Shown here piece after piece: positions 11,736 to 54,204 of a stretch of 64,000 nt of DNA. A program made the position numbers and the translations under genes. Every line of letters starts with the position of its first letter. Position 1 is the stretch's first letter. The stretch is from Apus apus (taxonomy: Eukaryota; Chordata; Aves; Apodiformes; Apodidae). The stretch spans positions 52,471,905 to 52,535,904 of the forward strand of contig NC_067312.1 in the NCBI RefSeq assembly GCF_020740795.1. The letters are read 5' to 3'. Below the pieces are notes generated by a model, which ran no database searches, was not told where the DNA came from, and saw only the letters and a list, made by a program, of their open reading frames with translations.

Positions 11736-13496
11736 AATGTGTTGACTTTGGATGAATTAAGAAGCTCTCCTGCTCCCTTTTGACGTGGGATGTTTGAATT
11801 GAGTGTTGAGCAAATGTTTCTCTTAATTGCCAGTGATTTCATGTTGCTGGTGACTGACCAGCCAGCAATGCTCCCAAGTCTCTGAGAGGCTGTCCTGCTT
11901 GTCTCTCTAAGCTTTCTTAAAGCTCTTGCGAGCTTTAGTTTCAAAAATTGCCTCCCTATCCAATTTATCACATAAGATAAAAGCTCTATGAAACTGGAGC
12001 AGCAGGCTTGTTAAGGAGCTTATCTCACTTCTAGTAAAACTGAGGACACTGGCTTCTGCGGGTAAGCAGTTCCGTGCAGTTTCCTGCTGTCACTCCAGCT
12101 GCACATCTTAGGCTAGAAGTGCAGTACAGGGCACTGTACAGTTAAAGCCTTTGCTATTCTACTGCATGTTCCACTCTGCCTTGCATTCAGTGTTGGCTTC
12201 GTACACCAAGTCCTGTTGTGCGGAGGCTGTCTGCATGTTTTTGAACTGTGTCCTTGTCCATACTGAATCTTGCAGACACTTTCTCCCACCAGGGTAGTGA
12301 AGTGGGGATTTGGAGAGCAAGAGAAAGGAAGACTTGCTCTTACTGCTGCTCATCTTCTGGCTTGGAGCTCTGTCTGGTGATTGAATTTTAAACAAATTGA
12401 TCCAGAAAAATCTGTTCTGCTGCTTCCTTGGCTCTCTAATCTCACCCAGCATTCACAGGGGCTGTACTCCAGCCTTTCTCTGGTAAGACTTACCTTAGCT
12501 GTCTGTCTTGTAAAAATAGTCTCACACATCTATATCACCATTTTTATCACAGAGACAGTAGCTTAACTCCTGTGTAGCAGAATTGCTTTAGTACCTTTTG
12601 TGTCTGGATGTTAGTCCAGACAGTTTGAAGAGCGCTGCAGATGCAGATTAGAATTTACTAAGATTCAGGGAGTGGCTGTACACCAGCAGTCTTACTAGCA
12701 GTTGTGTCTGGTGGACAAAATACTGAGTAAGTGATTGCTCCTTGGGCTGCAGTAGTTAAGCTGAATGTTGATGTTGTCTATAGTGACTGGAGCCGTTTTA
12801 ATTTTTGCGAGTGTATTTACAAGCTACTGATGAGTGGTGATGAAAATGATAACATATGACAGGTTTGGAAGCTTAATTCTATTGAAGATTAAAGCAGGAA
12901 CAGTATTTTCTGAACTGCACAGGAATACCCCAGGTAAGTTTGGTAGGGCTGAAGCACAGAGCAAGTCCATGGAACACTGATACTCAGTGCTAGCCTTGCC
13001 CAATTATGCATTCACCCTGACTGAAAACTTCCTTCCACTCAACTCAACCCTCTACAAAAAAAGGTTTCTAGAATGAATTGGTAAAAAGAAAGCTCCAGTG
13101 TATTAAATACATAATGTTTAAAATGTTAATATGTACTGTAATTTGACAGATCAGCAGATTAGAGGGGTTCCTGCACACTAAGTTATTGAACTTATTAACC
13201 ATCACATTGTCCTGTCTCACAGAACTTTTTATCTGTGCTAAGGACATGGGTTTGAGCTACAATCCCAGAAAATGGTTGAAGTTAAAGCAGTGTTTTTATA
13301 ACCTGGGTTTGTAGGGGCTAACAATGTCTGCAACTTTTTGTGTGTACACAGTCTAGCTGGAACACTTATTAAGTGGCTCTGTGTGTTTTGGTTACCTCCT
13401 GTAGCTCTTGGGTTGAGATTTTGTAGATTCTGTCTTTATTTTATATTCAGACATGCTATCTCATTGTCTCCTCCCTACCTCCTGTAGCAGTACTGT

Positions 13497-13755
13497 CACA
13501 CAATCCCAGAAAGGCTGAGTTTGGAAGGGACCTTGAGGTCATGTGGTCCAATCACCTTCTCAAGCTGGGCCACTTAAGAGCTGGTTGCCCATGATCGATT
13601 CCAGACAGCTTTTGAAGATTTACAAGGAGGGAGACTACACAATCTCTTTAGGCAACCTGTGCTAATGCTTGGTCACCCTCACAGTGGAAAAAGTGTTTCC
13701 TTGACATGCAGGAGAAAAACTTGAAACTTCCTATCCTTCAAACAGAACCCGAGGG
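13497..13755 (-). mobile_element. CR1 LINE 3'-end fragment, old
   Basis: On the plus strand it opens with the reverse complement of a CR1 3' end (AATCCCAGAAAGGCTGAGTTTGGAAGG-like) and continues through the usual 'caacctgtgc...caccctcacagtg' block. It is diverged and 5'-truncated, with no intact coding frame. The boundary near 13755 is approximate. Confidence 0.8.
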
Positions 13756-14585
13756 GCTTATGTGCAGAAGCACTTGAGAGAGAAGCTGCAGACTTCTGCT
13801 GATACAGATGATCATTGTGATAGAGAAGTTGCTTTGTTTAGCTTGTCATTAGATGGCAGCCAGAAGCCAGCCAGTCTGAAAAGTTAATGAGCATTTGTAG
13901 AGCAGGGGCGTGAAGAGACAGTCATGGCTTCATTAGAAAGCAGAGAGCCTGAAAACAGTAGCAGTGCAGCTTCATCCTCTTAGCCTGAGGAATGTGGGCA
14001 ACAGTTCAAGTGGCCATAAACTAACATGCTGTAGCTTCTCTTGTTTCTTGCTGATGCTTATTTTCTGAGCAGCTGGTAAAGAGGGAAATTTATAGTTTAT
14101 TGTATTTCAGAATGGACAAGGTGGGTGTCATTACTGCCAAAAGGGGATTCCTTCAGTAGTGCCTGTCACATGGGGAGGGTTGTTCCTCAGAAGGGTGGTG
14201 CTGCAGCAGCACACTGTGGCACTGGGTGGTAGTGTTTTTGGGCTGCACCAGGTCTGCAGGATCCTCAGATGTTAGGTTACTGATAACTGAGAACTTTGTC
14301 ATCTGACTGTCTGCTTGGTGTGTTCCCAAGAAAGGAAGGGCTATTCAACGCTGTTCAACAGAGGAGGGTTTCCTGGGTCTTGCATCAGTGATGCAATTGT
14401 CACTGACACGTAAGATTAGTGTTGCAATGCCTTTGGCTACAGGTACACACAATCTTCCTCTGTGGCTGTTTACTGGTCACAGCTGGTTACTATGTGCAAA
14501 AATTCTACCTGGTTGAAGGCATGAGGTATGGATGAAGTAAAATCTTACTAGCTTTTATAGAAGTGCTGTGTCCACACTTACAGCA

Positions 14586-14631
14586 GGCATGTGAAATTAA
14601 AAAGTTAAGGCATGTGAAGTTAAAAATAAAG
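14586..14631. repeat. 23-bp tandem duplication
   Basis: Two copies of a GGCATGTGAAATTAAAAAGTTAA-type unit lie side by side (14586-14608 and 14609-14631), differing at a few positions near the ends. This is a simple local duplication in the intergenic gap. Confidence 0.85.
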
Positions 14632-16282
14632 GAATCTTGGGAAAAAAAATCAGGATGTTTCTTCAAAATACAGTCTTAATTCACTTTCCATTTAATTAAG
14701 CACAAGTTTGGCACAATGTATTTGCATTTAAAATATTTATGTAATGTGTTTCATGCAAAAAACCCAACAGGCTGCAAGACCTAGTATTCAGAACACCTGC
14801 AGAAACACTTCCTGCAATTATGACAGCAGCAGAAAGAACTGGCTCTATCACTTCTCCTTGCCTTGCTCAATTTGAAAGAGCAGTCATTCTTTTCTGATTT
14901 TATACCAAAATGCCATGCACAACTAGTGGGTGGTTTGGGCACCACTGTGAAATGTAAGGTTTGATCTTGCTTTGTGTGAACTTGCCAAATGAACCAACCC
15001 GCAAGTGCTACTGAAACCTGGCTTAAGAAAAATTTGGCCTTGTTTTCTTCAGAATCTCATGAGAATTTTTAGTTACTAAAACACATCATGTGCCCACAGT
15101 GCAAAGCATCTGCTTTCAAATTAGAGTAAGCAGGGCTTGGTGCCAGTCTATAAAAATTGTACTAAATGGCCTTAGCACCTACATTTCAGCTGCCAAAGCA
15201 CAAGTTCTAAAGTGCTTTTGAAGAAACCATTTTCTAAAAACAATTATCTGCCATGGTCCAAGGGGTGTAGAGTCCAAGTGTTTTACCCTTGCTAATGCCA
15301 TTAAGCTCTCCACACCATTTGAATGGGATACCGTGATCAGATTTTGCTGATGCAGATTCACAGTATCAACTTGTCTGCACCTGTGATGTATTTTCTGTGA
15401 TACAAACTTAAGAGTGCCTCCATTGGTAATACGGCAATTGATGCACTTAGATGGACAAAGGACAGCGCTTCAACACCACCAGAAGGCTGAGGTGTTTGTT
15501 TATTTTCAATGTCTAGATGGCAGATGAAAGAATCAAAATTCAGTATTTACTGAATAACTAAAGTTTGTTGCTCAGGAGACCAAAAAGAAATTCCAAACCT
15601 TGATGCTGTACTGATGACCACTCAAAAAGCACCAGCAATGCTCTGTAAAAAGCTACAACTCAGTTGGTCTTCTCATGGTCCCGCCCAGGTCCTGCCTGGG
15701 GTGGTGGTTTCTATGCTTAGGCAGAGCTGTAACGGGCAAAGCAGTTTGTTTTTTTTCCCCATCAGATGCAAGGATGAGGAGCAATGTGGTACAGGGACTG
15801 ATAAAGGACATACATTGGTTATGTGAATGATATGCTACAGCATTAAGAATTCCAGTTTTAAGTCACTTTCCAACCTTTTGGCACTCTGCAGTTTAAGTAC
15901 TGCTTCTTTGCCTCTGAAATGCTAACAACTGCCGTGGAAAGGACATTCAGCTGTTGTCTTGTTCTTGCAGTCTCCTTCTTCTCTCCCAGTAATGGATATA
16001 AAAGCTGCTTTGCCCCCATTGGAACCCATGATTTTCATAGTATGGGTTGCTCTAAAGGACACAGGGCCAGTGTCAAGTACCCAAATGGCACAGTACTACC
16101 AATGTGTAAACATCTGGTATTTGCTCCCCTTGGGACTGGATACAGTTGGGAAATAGTGTCCATAAAGTCTCTGGCCCACAATAAAGTGCCTGAAGCATGA
16201 GGGAGGTTTCTGAACAGGGTAGGAAGGAGAAACAAACAAGTAAAATCACTATGATGCTTTAAATATGATTTTAAAATTCTTT

Positions 16283-16288
16283 TTTATT
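16283..16288 (-). terminator. GNE: Distal GNE poly(A) signal candidate (AATAAA)
   Basis: A minus-strand AATAAA lies in an AT-rich stretch about 2.15 kb after the GNE stop. Cleavage would fall near 16260. Confidence 0.5.
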
Positions 16289-17135
16289 TTATAAACCCAC
16301 AAACTTCTCAGGGAAAACTGCAAGGACTTCTGTACCACTTGCACATACACAGCAGCTTCTTGTCCAGTTGACAGAAAAATACATTTTCAAAAGCATTTGA
16401 AGAACCATTTTTGTAACAGGACTAGACATTAAAGACATTCAAAGTAAACTTTTCAAGTGTTTTTCAGTCTTCCATGTTTCCTCTATCCCCACACCCTCCC
16501 TTGACCTGCTAGGGAAAATCATACCTGCAGTCTGAGATACCAGAAATATCCTAGCTTCAGGAGGAAAGCAAAAGCCTGGTCCCACTTTTAGTCAGGCATT
16601 CCTTGTGATGCTAGAGGATGGAAAGATCAAATGACAGACAGCTTCTGTATTAGAGCCTCACTACTATTACTCCTGACCTGAGCTACTATCACCATAGAGC
16701 AAAGCCAGCTTGACCTGCTCTTAGAGCTACTGCTCTGGTATTTAAGTTACTGGGAATCACCAAGTAAACCAAGGCACACAGGAAAAGGAACTAAGAACCC
16801 ATGTGACATAAAGCCTGCTACAACTTTGGAAACGGCTAAGACCCAGCATTTGCAGATTTTGAGAAAAACTAAGGTATAGAGGCTGTGCAGTTATCCCAGG
16901 AGACATCAAAATGACCTGGTGGTATTTTTAAAGTCTCCTATGAAGATGTGAGTTGTCAGTAAGCATTCCTTGCTAAAGACAGGATGAAGTGAAGGCAACT
17001 CATGGATTATATCCCAGCATTAGCCAGTAGAGTGGCTCACTATACCAGGAGGTCTTCAGCCCAAGATTACTGTATATCAGAGAGCACTGATTGCAGAAGG
17101 TTGCTTCATTTTAGTTGGGTAAGTTCAAGGCCCCT

Positions 17136-17141
17136 TTTATT
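17136..17141 (-). terminator. GNE: Proximal GNE poly(A) signal candidate (AATAAA)
   Basis: A minus-strand AATAAA followed by AGGGGCC lies about 1.3 kb after the stop. It may give a shorter 3' UTR. No strong GT-rich element is evident. Confidence 0.35.
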
Positions 17142-18439
17142 CTGTAGATTACTGGCCTTCTAAGAGTACCATCAGTGGTGGCCAAGTTAGGTGTCAAAAT
17201 AGACCATGAACTGCAGGACAGAGGATGGTTTTGTGACTGTTCCTCCACAGGTCTCTTCTTTCTGGGATAGCAGATCAGCTAGATGGGTCTGTTTTTCAGT
17301 TTCTCCTTGCATCCAATTATTGTCATTGCTACAGTATCTCGAAAGTGTGCTAAAAAGCAATTGGGTGATACAGATATATAACCGAGTTATACATCAAGGA
17401 CTAGGTTTACCTAGGAAAGCCTTCACTGGTATTTGACATACCTGACACCTGGTTGCTTCCAGATGTCTGGAAGCTGAAGGTGAGGCTCAGATTTGACTTT
17501 CCATCCTGTGAACTGAGGGTAAATGCAAGACAAGAGTGTACCCGCAGCAACCAGAATTGCTGAGGAGATGCACTAAGTCTTCCTGCAGTGGGCAGATGTC
17601 TTGAAAGGTAGTCTTGAGGCTCAGACATGCCACAGAGCTGAATTTCAGCTAACCGGCTACCAAAGAATAAGCAGTTCCCTCTCTGCTAATTTGGCAGACA
17701 AAACAGTAGATTAAGTCCCTTGAGAAAACCCCAAACAATAAAATTAAAATAATTTACTGTTGGCCGTAGCCAGAAGACAGAGATGCTAAATGCTACACTT
17801 GTCAGTTTGCTTGGACAGCTCTGCAGGCTGTAAGCTCATTTTCCTTCATATGCAAAGCTTCTAAAATGAGGTTCTGCCAACTAAAGATGATGTAATAAGT
17901 AACTGCCTCCACCAAGTCCTTCATGAACCACAATTTTAAGATGCAGCCTTTTTGATTGTACAGGCAACTTCTCTTGTTTCTACCCACTGAAATTACCACC
18001 TGCTATTAATGATTACATCATACTTACTTTGTGGGTAGAAGCCTGGAAATTGAGCAGCTGGTCACATTGTAGACTTTTCTCATTTCACCCAAGCAGGAAA
18101 TGAGATGTGGATCCCCAAATGATAGCCATGGTTTGACAAACCATACATATATTCTGCACCATGCATCAAGATATGCTCATAAATAATTCAAATGCACTAA
18201 AAGCAACATATGGCCTTACCAACAGAGGTGATTAAAAACAACAGAATTGCACAGTTACTATGAAGTCAGATGAAATTTAGGAAATACAAATACAAAAGAT
18301 CATACCCCTATTAGTCACTAACTATTCAGAACACTACTCTGATTCAGTAGCTGCGCTCATCAAAGAAAAATTTTGGGCAAAGTATTCCCTCCACCCATTA
18401 GGAATCTGAATAGTCCATTTCTGTGTTTTTTCCAGGTTC

Positions 18440-48541
<30,102 letters not shown>

Positions 48542-48573
48542 GGTGACCTCCTGGTGCTCAGCCGGGTGCCCCT

Positions 48574-48615
48574 GCCGCTGCCCCGCAGCCGCTGCCCCGC
48601 AGCCGCTGCCCCGCA
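48574..48615. repeat. 14-bp minisatellite, 3 copies
   Basis: Three perfect copies of GCCGCTGCCCCGCA lie 33-74 bp upstream of the GNE long-form ATG on the minus strand, in the probable 5' UTR or core promoter. Confidence 0.92.
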
Positions 48616-48620
48616 GCCGC

Positions 48621-48648
48621 CGGACCGGAGCCGCCGGACCGGAGCCGC
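48621..48648. repeat. 14-bp minisatellite, 2 copies
   Basis: Two perfect copies of CGGACCGGAGCCGC lie directly next to the other 14-bp repeat. The equal unit length but different sequence suggests independent slippage events in the GNE promoter. Confidence 0.92.
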
Positions 48649-48921
48649 GGGAGCGGCACCCGAGGCCGGAGCCGCGCCGGGCCCGCCCCGCGCCGCAAGC
48701 ACCGCCCGCCCGCCGGCGTGATGGGGGTGGGGGCGGTCTCGTGTGCGGGGTGCTGGGCTGGTGTCGGGACGTGCCGGCTCCTGGGGGGTGACCCCGCACC
48801 GGGCGCTGGCAGTGACCAGGGCTTGGGCAGCGCGGTGGCCAAGGCCGTGGCCGAGTTCCTACAGGGCAAGGTGGGAAACGGGGGAACAGTGCTCGGGGTG
48901 CCCAGTATGTTGGGCGGTATT

Positions 48922-49408
48922 TCATAGAGTCACAGGACGGTTTAGGTTGGGAGGCACCTTAAAGATGATCTAGTTCCAACCCCCATGCATGGGCAGGGAC
49001 ACCTCCCACTAGACCAGGTTGCTCCAAGCCCCATCCAGCCTGGCCTTGAACACCTCCAGGGATGGGGCAGCCACAGCTTGTCCGTGAAACCTCTTCCAGT
49101 ATCTCACCACCCCTCACAGGAATGAATGTCTTCCTAATACCTCACAGAAATCTACCCTTTTTAAATTTGTTCCCTCTCATCCTATCGCTGCATACCCTTG
49201 TCAAAAGTCCCCCCCCCCAACTTTCCTGTAGTTCCCTTCAGGTGCTGGAAGGTCTCCCCAGAGCCTTGCCTTCTCCAGGCTGAAGAGTCCTAACTCTTTC
49301 AGCCTGTCTCCATAGGAGAGGTGCTCCAGCCTTCTGATCACCTTTGTCGCCCTTCTCTGGGTTCGATTCCGTGTCCCTTCTGTGTTGGGGGCCCCAGAAA
49401 AGGACATA
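48922..49408 (-). mobile_element. CR1 LINE 3' fragment upstream of the GNE promoter
   Basis: The plus strand opens TCATAGAGTCACAGGACGG and continues TTTAGGTTGGGAGGCACC. It proceeds through 'cacctcccactagacca' and 'cataggagaggtgctccagcc' to TTGGGGGCCCCAGAAAAGGAC. It is about 490 bp, with the 3' end facing the CpG island about 160 bp away. Confidence 0.95.
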
Positions 49409-52400
49409 GTAGAGAGGGAGAAACATCTGCCTCGGACCTGTTAGTCACACTTCTTTTAATGCAGCCCAGGGCAAGGTGTTGCCTCGTGGTGTGCTCCTGT
49501 GCCTCAGAAAGCTGTTTCCCTGCTGGGTACCACCTTCATGCACATAGCAGGTAGGAGATCCAGGCAGCCTTACTGCTGCTAAGACTGCTCTGTGGGTATT
49601 ACCAGCTAATATCACTTGTGCTTTTAACATTGCCAAGACTACCCAGATCCATTCAGAACAACAGGAACCCTCAGCTGTCTGAAGGACAAGGAGCTTGGGA
49701 AGAGGTATCACCTGTACATTTTATTGATGGGCTACTCCCCTTTGAGAAGATTTATGCCTGTACACAATTCAACAAATCAACAGTAGTGGCCATGACTATT
49801 GCTGAGAGATCAACATGCTGTGCTGATAATGTTTTAATTCATCCATTTGTAGTCATTGTAGTTTTTAACTTTCCACATTCTCATAGCACAGTGTGTTTTA
49901 GCTGCTCATTTTTTCCTATTATGTACCTACAAGGTAGCCTGCTAAGTAAAGTATTAGAAGAAAAGGACAAACAACAAAGCAGCAACAAAATACTTCAAAT
50001 CAGTTGGCACTTGTAGAATCAGAGAACAAGGAGATACTTCATTTGTTTGCTGTGAACCATATGTTGCATTTTCCCTCGTTTTCCACATACTCACCTATCT
50101 GCAGATTCTTCTTTCACAATGTATTTTAACTGAGTTATTTTGCTGTTCTCTGCTTTCGAAAAAAAATGCTGTTTTTTTTTTTTTTTCTGCCTGCAATCTA
50201 ATCTGAAACCCACCAGTGTTACACTCAGTTCTACTGAAGTCACATCCTCCATACACGTTTGCAGCTCCTACTGCTTCTCAGCACTGAAACTTAACAGATT
50301 TTCTTCTCCCAGGGCTCCATTATATATATGCATATGTGTATGCATGCACATAAATATATACATAGGTATATGTTTTTAAACATGTTTGCCAGCAGTAGGA
50401 CATTTCAGAAAACAAGCTTTATTCGAATTTCCTTGTGTTACATATGTAGCTTCTAACATTCCTCTGTTGTTGAATAAAAAAGACATTAAATTTGGAGCTT
50501 AGGCTCTGTTTTTTTCCTGGGACCACATTAAATAGAAAGAAAACCCCAAATTCCCTTGGGTTTCCCCAAGCTCAATTCCCTTCTTACTGTAATTTTCCAC
50601 TTTAGCAGACATTTGCATTCTGCTTCTCCAAATTTCATTGATAATTTGTCTGGCATGGGATCTTTACTTCCTACTATCCTTACGATTAATTCACTTCCAG
50701 AATGACGAGGCTTTGTTTTGATTCAATACTAATACAAGTAAATTGATTTAACTCAGGTGTTCCTTTAGTACTGTATTGTGTAGCACTGTGGATATTTGAA
50801 GTTTGCCAGGAACTGTGTCTGCTGGGACACTTCCTTGTTAGCTTTACCTCCCAGCATAAGGTCTCTGTCTTTTGGTTTTCCTGAAACTTTGCAAAAGCAG
50901 GAGCCCCAAAACACAGATACTGGCCTGAGACATTCTCAAGCCTGCTCTGGAAAATAACCAAATGCCTTGAGACAAATGAGAACAGTCAAGTACCTGCAGG
51001 GACAGTCAAGTGTTCTCATCCCTGTCCCTTGTGCCATATGAGTTATAGAGGTTCTTGCTCTCAAGTGTGCAGGAAAATAGGACCACAGGCTTTGGAGGTG
51101 CAGTAAAGTACCCCCATGGTGTTTGAGGCTCTGCACCAAAGTAGCCCACTGTTATGTGCCTTTGTTTTGGGTCTCTGCTCTCAGGCAGACTTTGCAGATC
51201 TGCCTGTTTTGGCACGGCGACACCTAAGTGTGAGGCTTCATCCAGGGGGATGGATGCTGGATGCATGAAGTCAACTTTTGACAAGGTTTTCCCTCAGAAT
51301 AGCCACAGGTCATTTATGTCATATGTCCACCACTACTTCTCTGCACAATTGACAAAGAGGAGAGGGTTGTATTGTTCCTAATTTTGACTGGGCTTGTGAG
51401 TCACCTAAGGAATTACAAGTTACTTGGGCCTAACCGGGTGCCTGTCTTCTCACAGAAAGTGCCGTATCTGGCCTTGTCTTCTGGCCTCTCCTTTAGGGAA
51501 CAAATATTGGTAAAATGTTATTGCTCAATGTCCTCTCAGTCTACAGTCTAAGAAATTATTACATTTTTAATAATATTCTGATAATTTTTTATCAAGTTGG
51601 CAGAAGTTTCGATTCCTCCCTCTCTTCCCTGCGTTTGATCAGATCAGTGGCTTGGGGATGGAGATAACCCCAGCGACCAAGGGTGTTCTTTTGAGCAACA
51701 GGCTGCCTGGTGAACTCAAACTGTGCTGCTTGCATTGCTGACCAGGTCAGGCAGCTGGCACTTAGCTGGTAGCAGCCTGGCTGTCAGGTAACGAGAGAGG
51801 AGAAAAAAGGCATTGCCTTTGTACAGTAGTTGTATGGGATATCAAAATGAGGGATAGTGCCGTGATGTATAGGATATACACTGATGGCTTCAAACATCCA
51901 TGCCACCAGCCTTTCCTATTGGAAGACAGGCAGCAGATTGCATCACCCTTTCCTTGCTAATTTTGCCTGGTCTTTCAACAACAGCTAGCAGGTTTACTTG
52001 GTCTCCTTTTTGCCATTCATACCATCTGCAGTCCTCTGCCCTGACCAAGTGAGGAGGCAGTGGGCATGAAGGAAACTGAAATGTGTACCTGGAAGCTTTG
52101 CAGGTTTTTTTCTGCTCCTCTGTGGGAATTCAGAGTACTGATCTGGTATAGCAGGAAGCTGAGAGTAAATGTTAACTCCTCTGACCCCTTCTAGGATAAA
52201 CTTACCTCTCGATGCTCTGGGGCAAGGAGGGATAGAAGGCACTTCCTTTCAAGCAATCTCTGGTTAAACAATTAACCTTGCTGTACTAGCTTTTCTTGTT
52301 CTGCCCTCCTCTTTGTCCCTTTATTTGCCTCCAGGCTGTTCCTGTGAAAATGGCACACAAGCAAAATCCACTCAGAAAAGAGCAGACACTCTTAATGTAG

Positions 52401-54204
52401 TTCATGCAGGCTCAGTTACAAAAATGTGACTGCAAACACTGCAGGAATTCTGTGTAACAACTAGGACAGTAAAGTTACTGAAGGAGGAAGGAAAGGCCTG
52501 AACTTCCAGAATGACAGAAAAAGAGATGGTTTCTGCTAATCACTGCAGTTAGAAACTGTGGACTCCTCAGGCCAGCTGGAGCCTTCCACTGTCCTTTTTC
52601 CATTCCCTATATTAGATTAGTCTGGCCAGACTGCCTGAGAGGAGTGGAAGGGGATCCTGGGTCCACAACAGTGGGGACTCTGGGTTGAAAGGGAAGCAAA
52701 TGGGAAAGGTCTGTGTGGAAAATCTCTAGGCTTGCAGGCTTAATAAGACCAAGCAGTTTGTTCAGTTTCAAATGGCTGATGAATATTAGCTCATTTGTAT
52801 TTAAAAAAAGGTCAAAGCTCCACCCAAAAGTCCAAGGGTATTGACATGGAAAAAGCACTTATTTTCAGTGGCTAGTGGCATACAGTGTGGTGAATGGCTA
52901 ATACATTTAGCTAGGCACAACTCATTGAAAGTAAAATCAGTAGCATCTGAAATATAATAGTACCTCTCTGCTACCAACAGCAAAACATCACATTTATTTA
53001 CATGTCCACAGCAAGTTTCAACACTTGGTGAAATCAGATTTTACTCCTGAGTCAAGTTTTGGCCACGTCCTCTGTTGTAATCCCAGTAATGTGTTTGTAT
53101 GTACTAAGGTTCTCAGAGTAATAGTTTAGTACACAAGCTATGTGGTGCTAGAAGAAAGCATGTTTACTCCTGCTTTTCTAATTTCAAAAGTTTCAAGCTC
53201 TGCTTGACCTGCAGGATCGTGCACAGATGGAGTTTAGGGAAGTATTGGTAATGCTGGTTGTCTTCGGACTGTTCAGAGAGCATTCAACAGTGATTCTTGC
53301 TACATTATTGTGGAGCAGGAGTCTAGAAACAATAGGTTTATATTGCTAAATATGTATGGAAGCAGGCTGGAAGTAGGATTCATTGGAGATGCCATGGGAT
53401 GTTTACCTAGAAAACAAGAACGCCCCATCTGATGTCCTGTATTATAAAAAGGGTCACATTTTGGTTACGTATTTTTATCTGGGAAGATTGTAAATCTCTA
53501 TATACCTTGGTGACTCAGACTGACACTTGCTGTGGTGCTAGTAAAGGCAAATATGAAAAAAAATATGTTGAAGGAGTTGAGTGATTAGCTCAGGGAAAGC
53601 CATGTGGATTGCAGTGTTCTCTAAGGAGGCCTGTGACCATACGCAGGGGTCATAACATCTAATTAATCCTCCAGGCAATCAGTCCATGTGACTGATAGGC
53701 CAGCTTGCATGTGATTTTTGATGAAAAAACCCACACAGAACAGAGTACTTGGTTGTTACAGTACATGGCTGTTAGAGGATGGTCCTTGGACATCCTCTGC
53801 CTTAACTAGCCTTGGGGAAGATACCTTTACCTGCCTTCTACTCACTGCTGTGATGGGATTTAGCAGGGAGATCAGCCAAGATCCAACACTTCCCAATAAA
53901 CCCTCTTTCTTCAGAGTTGATTCTTTATAAAGGAACCACCGTGGTCAGGTAACTAAGCATGAGAGAACTCTAGCAGTGGTCTGAGAGCTCCCTGACAGAT
54001 CAACAGTCAGAAAGCAGACCTGTGGATTCACCCCCCTCTCTGTCTTCAGTAAACAATGGTTGCCTTATTGCTTGCAAGGAACAGTTTGGCTTTAGTTTGG
54101 CTGTTTGCTTATCAAGCACTGCAGGAATGATTTGGCTTGAATGTCTGGGAAACTGTGGAAAAATCTGAAGGAAGGAGGACTTGGTTTTCTTCTTGTTGGA
54201 AGAG
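49409..54204. other. Intergenic, upstream of GNE
   Basis: I recognise no gene or transposable element here. The 132-codon frame at 49618-50016 has no familiar domain or motif. A TATA/TGCA-alternating stretch is at 50320-50375, and an inverted repeat with internal direct repeats is at 50976-51019. Confidence 0.6.

Larger units (their letters stand above)
11736..16254. other. Intergenic gap between convergent CLTA and GNE
   Basis: This gap of about 4.5 kb lies between the CLTA poly(A) signal (plus) and the distal GNE poly(A) signal (minus). It contains one CR1 remnant (13497-13755) and a 23-bp tandem duplication (14586-14631). I recognise no gene. Open frames here are short and have no familiar motifs. 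Confidence 0.7.
16255..18439 (-). other. GNE: GNE 3' untranslated region (estimated extent)
   Basis: The sequence downstream of the GNE stop on the minus strand lacks conserved coding frames and introns. Two AATAAA hexamers on the minus strand could end the transcript: 17136-17141 (3' UTR of about 1.3 kb) and 16283-16288 (about 2.2 kb). Human GNE mRNA has a long 3' UTR, which favours the distal site. The true end was not determined. Confidence 0.55.

Noticed and set aside
49618..50016. 132-codon plus-strand open frame
   Set aside because: No familiar motif, no splice or poly(A) context, and AT-rich intergenic DNA. Chance length is likely.
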